Origin: Haematococcus lacustris
Lineage: Eukaryota > Chlorophyta > Chlorophyceae > Chlamydomonadales > Haematococcaceae
Length of the DNA stretch: 64,000 bases
Reading direction: 5' to 3'
Assembly: GCA_030144725.1 (NCBI GenBank)
Contig: JASKMD010000025.1
Span: 1,965,716-2,029,715, forward strand
Below are positions 60,501 to 64,000 of the stretch, in pieces. Within the stretch, counting starts at the first letter, position 1, and each line of letters opens with the position of its first letter. A program made the position numbers and the translations under genes. The notes under the pieces were generated by a model. It saw only the letters and a program-made list of their open reading frames with translations. It searched no databases and was not told the origin of the DNA.

Positions 60501-62115
60501 CTGCTGCCCCAACACCCTGCAAAACGCCACGAGTCAGTCCTGTGGCACCTGTGGCTCTTATTTAGGCAGGCTGCTGTCACATGGGCCTGGTGGGGACGCC
60601 GGTGCCCTGGCCGCCAGCCGGAGCCGTGTGTGCTGGTGTGTGCTGGTGTGTGTGTGTATGTGTGTGTGAATGTGTGTGTGTGTTGGTGTGTATATGCGCA
60701 GGGCCCAGCTGCTGGCCTTGCCTGGCCACCACCCTGGGTCCAGCAGCATTGAGCAACTCAACCAGCTGGCTAGGCATGGCGGATGCTGCGACAGTGGATG
60801 AAGCCATGCAGGTAGGCCCCTGCTCACCCACGCCAAACTGCCCCCACCCCCCTCCTCTCCCCCTCCTCCTGCCCACCCCCTCCTCTTCCCCTCCTCCTGC
60901 CCGGCCACACCACCCTGCCCCCTGCTGCCCTACCCCACACTGCAGCTTGTGGAAGAGCGGCTCCGTCAAGTCGACACGCACATGAAGCACCTGCCCTTCG
61001 TCTTAGCCGCAGCCATGGACAGCCGCCTGGCCGCCCTCCGTGCTGAGCTGCTGGCCACCCTGGCTGCCCACGCCCCGGCCCTGCCCACCGCCCCCCTCCT
61101 CAAGCCCCCCTCCCCCCGCCACCACATGCTACCCCACCCCACATCCTCCACCACAGTACGTACCCACGGCAGCGGCAGTGGCCGGGGCCAGGCGCCCTCC
61201 GGCCTCTACAGCCACACAGGCCCACCAGCCGGCCTGCCCCCCTCTCTCCGGGACAGGGAGCCGCAGCAGGCCAGGCAGGCAACCCATCCCTGCAGCAGTG
61301 ACCGCGGCGCCCCGCCCCGGGCTGCAAACCAACAGGCCGCAAAGTCACCTGTGAAGCCCTACCTCTGCAGCCAGGCCGCTGGCCCCACTGCCCCGCCCTG
61401 CCAGGGCGCCCCACTGCCAAGGAGCCCCACTGCCCCGCCCTGCCAGCAAACAACCAACAGCAGCCGCGAGGGTCCTGCTGCTGCGAGTCCAGTAGGTGGG
61501 GCAGCAGTCGAGGTGGCCATGGTCAGCGTGGCTGGCCTGGTGGTTGCCGGGAGCGGGCAGGGGGGTGACAGCAGCAGCAGGGGTGGCAAGGGGCGGCCAG
61601 GGTCCGCCCCCAGTGAGGGCAGCTCCCGCAGGCTGGGGACGAGGCCGCAGGCTGCTGAGACAGGATGGGGTCAAGGGACAGCCCGCCCTGCCCTGCAGCT
61701 TGCCCAGCGCACTGCAGAGCCAGCGTCGGTATCCTTTGGAGCAGTGCAGCAGGCGGCGCAAGACCTAACCCTACACAAGGGCCAGGTGGCACCCCTGGCA
61801 CCTGGGCAGCCGGTGCAGCAGCAGCAGCAGCAGCAGCAGAGGGGGGGTGGGGTGCTGCCTGTCGTCCCGCCGGCTCGGCTCGGCTCGGCCGGGGCTGCGT
61901 CAACTGCATCTCAGCCCCTGCCCCTGCGGATTTCCTTGCTGGCCCCCCTGCATGACTCCCCCACCGACTCACACGCGGCGCCAGTGCCCTTTCAGTCCAG
62001 CTCTTCACCTAACGCCACCCGCCCCACCCAAACCACCACCATTCAGACACACCCCGACTGCAGCATGACAGCCCAGCTCTCTGCGGAGCTGCCGCCCCAA
62101 ACCAAGCAGGGGTAG
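51514..62115 (+). CDS. Ionotropic glutamate receptor-like channel (exons, incomplete model)
   Basis: Phase-consistent exons: 52594-52682 (QCDVVVAGVSATADRVAQ, end of ligand-binding lobe 1), 53465-53520 (LKFSYPTYPSGRRIM), 53772-53981 (MWSFFKPLSPALWLALFA, first membrane helix), 54199-54312 (GGRLMLLAYSFMVAIILNLY, main pore-domain helix), 54785-54883 (SMADLVDLPTGIFVEDSAAF), 57357-57464 (LRSGQLRALVLDAPWVQ), 57664-57726, 58224-58357 (GFAFPGDTPDSYLAAFDSAL) and 59235-59300. This order is that of the S1-M1-pore-M3-S2 core of glutamate-gated channels, which in algae and plants are Ca2+-permeable. Exons 60702-60811 and 60946-62115 give a coiled coil (VDEAMQLVEERLRQVD) and a long disordered cytoplasmic tail ending at TAG 62113. 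A signal-peptide-like start at 51514 (ARFTAGLLVLLRLALLLL) and an exon at about 52159 are tentative. The last membrane helix (M4) and most of S1 are not located. Confidence 0.75.
52770..52875. repeat. CAGCCAGCCAACCAAGTCAA tandem repeat
   Basis: Three to four imperfect units of about 35 bp in the receptor-gene intron. Confidence 0.85.
53020..53092. repeat. GCACTCCGACCAAAGGGCAA minisatellite (first site)
   Basis: Units of about 22 bp, GGGCAAAGGGCACTCCGACCAAA. The same motif appears at 58915-58985 beside a Fanzor tail. Confidence 0.9.
55616..55847. other. Receptor intron sequence, no separate gene
   Basis: No exon is seen here. 55816-55835 (GCGCCCCTTGCTCAGGTGCT) recurs with one mismatch at 56457-56476, flanking the Fanzor-tail element. 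Confidence 0.5.
55848..56372 (+). mobile_element. Fanzor-derived non-autonomous element
   Basis: Left end GGGCAGCTTCACACTGCAGG (also at 59441). Middle includes (TTTGG)n (55991-56027) and a CAGCAG...GCACAGTAG scrap of the Fanzor poly-Gln tail and stop (56068-56103). The 3' noncoding block, with a perfect CCCTGTCACAGGG palindrome, runs to GAGGGCCAAGGTGCTG at 56372. No nuclease domain is left. Confidence 0.75.
56373..57356. other. Receptor intron sequence
   Basis: Compositionally coding-like C-rich sequence, but I find no exon that fits the receptor in phase. A missing S2 exon could lie here. Confidence 0.35.
58589..58990 (-). mobile_element. Fanzor-derived element, inverted copy
   Basis: 58589-58853 is the reverse complement of the 3' noncoding block at 56104-56372. 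58854-58915 encodes KPPKAQ and a Gln run ending in AVAQ and a stop (minus strand). It then passes into the GCACTCCGACCAAAGGGCAA minisatellite. The sequence GGGATGGACAACAGCACC flanks it on both sides (about 58574-58591 and 58986-59003), consistent with a long target duplication or recombination. Confidence 0.75.
59441..60345 (+). mobile_element. Fanzor-derived non-autonomous element, 0.9 kb
   Basis: Shares the left end with 55848 (GGGCAGCTTCACACTGCAGG) and the 3' noncoding block (60085-60345, ending GAGGGCCAAGGTGCTG). The interior (59510-60080) is different: C-rich sequence and a (GGGA)n tract at 59795-59825. No Fanzor coding sequence is left. Confidence 0.7.
60632..60695. repeat. (GT)n microsatellite
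   Basis: Interrupted TG tract immediately before the acceptor of the receptor exon at 60702. Confidence 0.9.
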
Positions 62116-62504
62116 CACCACACAATCACTCGAAGCACTTGTGGGCCACTCAGCGTAAGACACTACCACCCCAGCATGCGGTAGCAGCCCCTTCTCCCTC
62201 CCAGGCTGTGTGGCTGGTGTTGCTCAGGCGTCTCTGCCCAGGCAGCGTTAGGTCCCTAACCCTGACCCTGACCCCCCCCTGCTGCTGTCGAGTCTCTGCT
62301 GCCCTGCTGTAGCTGGGGTTGTCTGGGGTGGGGTCCCTGCTGCCCCGCCATGCTGCCACCCTGGCGCCGCCTCTACAGGGCTGGCGGCGCCGCCTCCGCT
62401 GGCCTTCTCTGAGAAGCCTCTACTAGCGCCGCCTCTCAGGGCCCTCGACAGCGCCCCTGAGCCCCCCTCTCACGAAGCTCAACCCTGGACCAGGATCTGA
62501 TCTG

Positions 62505-62600
62505 CCCCTTTGATGCAGCGCTCCCCCTCCACTCAACAGCCCTGGACTGCTGCCCCAACACCCTACAACACGCTGAACCCAGGACTGAGGTGCCAGGTGG
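62505..62600. repeat. Dispersed repeat, second copy (first at about 60465-60560)
   Basis: GCTCCCCCTCCACT and CTGCTGCCCCAACACCCT recur in the same order at 60470-60520, with several substitutions. Confidence 0.75.
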
Positions 62601-62691
62601 TGGGGCACAGATGGGGCCTGGGGGTGAGGGGTGGTGAGGGGTGAGGGGTGTGGGGGGCCCAGCGGTGGCCCCTCCTGCTGCCCCTGGCTGG

Positions 62692-62831
62692 CCTGTGACA
62701 CCACACTGGACACTGAAGTCAGGGACACTGTAGTGCACGTAAAGGATGCTGGGGTTGAGGTCATAGAGGGGGATTGGGACGGTGTGCATGAAGGGTGTTG
62801 GGAGGAGGGCTCTGACAGCAGGTGGTAGCAA
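62692..62831 (-). CDS. Candidate minus-strand exon, unrecognised
   Basis: On the minus strand the frame reads LLPTPFMHTVPIPLYDLNPS, then ILYVHYSVPDFSVQC, between an AG at 62822 and a GT at about 62692. The hydrophobic, low-GC3 stretch looks coding compared with its surroundings. No family is recognised, and no second exon is identified to support it. Confidence 0.3.
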
Positions 62832-63860
62832 GCAGGGAGGGGGAAGGGGAGGGGCAGGGAGGCTGGGGGGCTGCCCTAGCTGCCCTGCCCTACCACCTCT
62901 GGGCCCTGCCCCCCTGCCCCCTGCCCTCTTCCCCCCACCTCCTGCTACTCAGCCTGGTGCTCTACAGACCTGCTGCCTTCAAGCCCTCCTGGCTCTCACT
63001 GGTCATCTCATCACTCCCGTGCCGTGCTCCTTCGGCACTGCTGAGGGGGCTGACCTGTCATTACTGACACCCGCTCCAGCAGCAGCAGCAGTCACTGTCA
63101 CCACATCACCTGCAGATTGCGCAGCTGCCGCAGCCATGAAACTATTTGCTGCCACAGCAGCCTCAGCACTGTGTGATCTGAAGCCTCACTCTTGCCTGCA
63201 CTATCTCCCTTGCTTGCATGCAGCCAGGCAGTTCGTGGATGTCTCACTCTTCACACCACACACATTGCAAACGATTCCATGAATACAGCTAGACACCGGG
63301 CGTGAGAGCAATCCATAGAAACGTCTGTCATGAAACCAGTGAGAAGGTGCCACATCACTTTTCTCACTCCCATTCATGCTGAACCTCCATGAGCATGAGC
63401 AGATGGGTGGCAGGACCAGGCGGGGCCGCCTTGGTTGTGCTCAGGCTGTTGTGCAGCTGGTGGTCCATGGGGCCGCCACTTGGCCCCTGCTCCCACACCC
63501 ACCCACTCATCTCAACTCATCATCATCTATCACCCATCTATCATCATCCCCTATCACTCAATCTGTGTGGTCTGGCAGAAGGCATTTGCATGTTCACTCG
63601 CCATGCTTTGCAAGAGCCATGCTCCAGGCTCTGTACTTGAGAGTAGGCTCTAGGCTGCAGCATCGTGGCACTAGTGGTAATGGAGGGCCTTGGTGCTCGG
63701 ACAGGGTTCATGACGTTGGCTCTGTGGGTTGTATTGTAATCTGTAAAAAGGGATATAGGAGGTTCTACAGCACGCATGACCATGTAATGTATACCTTTTG
63801 TACCCTATGTCACCCTGAAGATACTGCTGCCATGACGGCCTCAAGACTTGACTGGGAAGC
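62832..63860. other. No supported gene
   Basis: Mixed sequence with short CATCATC-type runs near 63520-63560. The short open frames do not resemble known exons. Confidence 0.4.
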
Positions 63861-63957
63861 ACTCTGGCGGTCCCAACTAACAGAACCCCTACACCTGGTA
63901 ATCAAAACGACACCGCGGCTTAGCCACGTGGTTACAGCCATGTTGGGGACGCTTGGG
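63861..63957. mobile_element. Remnant of the TIR element family
   Basis: CTGGCGGTCCCAAC (63864) and, 70 bp on, CATGTTGGGGACGCTTGG (63940) match degenerate left and right family ends. Between them is the subterminal block GGTAATCAAAACGAC...GCCACGTGGTT. It is a minimal or badly deleted copy. Confidence 0.7.
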
Positions 63958-64000
63958 AAACAACCCATATGTATGGCGGGGGTGACCAGTGGCATAGCAC

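Noticed and set aside
60577..60990. Minus-strand His/Thr-rich protein
   Set aside because: Created by the (GT)n microsatellite and C-rich intron; the plus strand carries the receptor tail exons here.

Overview
This is nuclear DNA of a GC-rich, intron-rich green alga. The exon/intron genes (GT-AG introns with one GC-AG), a chloroplast photosystem II assembly factor, a plant-like phosphoenolpyruvate carboxylase, Fanzor-type transposon genes and very large intronic microsatellites all point to the Chlamydomonadales. Haematococcus is my best guess from the style of the Fanzor tails, but that is inference. A run of exactly 500 N (29891-30390) is an assembly gap of unknown true size.

Layout. 1-9500 is a transposon graveyard: the end of a TIR element (1-221), a complete 2.3 kb hAT element with an 8-bp target duplication (2009-4333), and three decayed Fanzor (TnpB-like) copies (5361-8043, 9044-9460). 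9533-13249 holds a GT31 galactosyltransferase-like gene whose intron carries 379 uninterrupted CTG units. 14906-16492 (minus) is a PAM68-like gene. 17289-23966 is an alpha/beta hydrolase with two ubiquitin-interacting motifs, resolved into 13 in-frame exons. 25715-29593 is the N-terminal 40% of PEP carboxylase, running into the gap. 32212-40029 (minus) is an isocitrate lyase/PEP mutase family gene whose introns contain a 2.6 kb block of GGCAG-type repeats and a 0.43 kb GGGGT array.

40268-51025 is a second mobile-element cluster. Four copies of one TIR family (termini near TCAGGNGTCCCCAAC, 7-bp target duplications) lie here. Two of them (40990-42213 and 42473-44219) are nested inside a Fanzor copy. 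The two long copies share a short open frame ending in a Cys-rich motif but differ in an internal cassette. Between them, 45712-48993 (minus) is a large disordered-protein gene of unknown function.

51514-62115 is an ionotropic glutamate receptor-like gene, seen as discrete exons (ligand-binding lobe, membrane segments, second lobe, long cytoplasmic tail). Its introns contain three Fanzor-tail elements. The last 2 kb has no gene I can support beyond one candidate minus-strand exon.

The host genes are unrelated by pathway apart from two enzymes of C3/C4 acid metabolism (PEPC and the ICL/PEPM-family protein) that converge on the gap. The main biological interest is the Fanzor family (protein decay but retained 3' noncoding sequence), the cassette-bearing TIR family, and the extreme intronic repeats. 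All exon coordinates come from splice motifs, reading phase and family similarity read by eye; no search was run.
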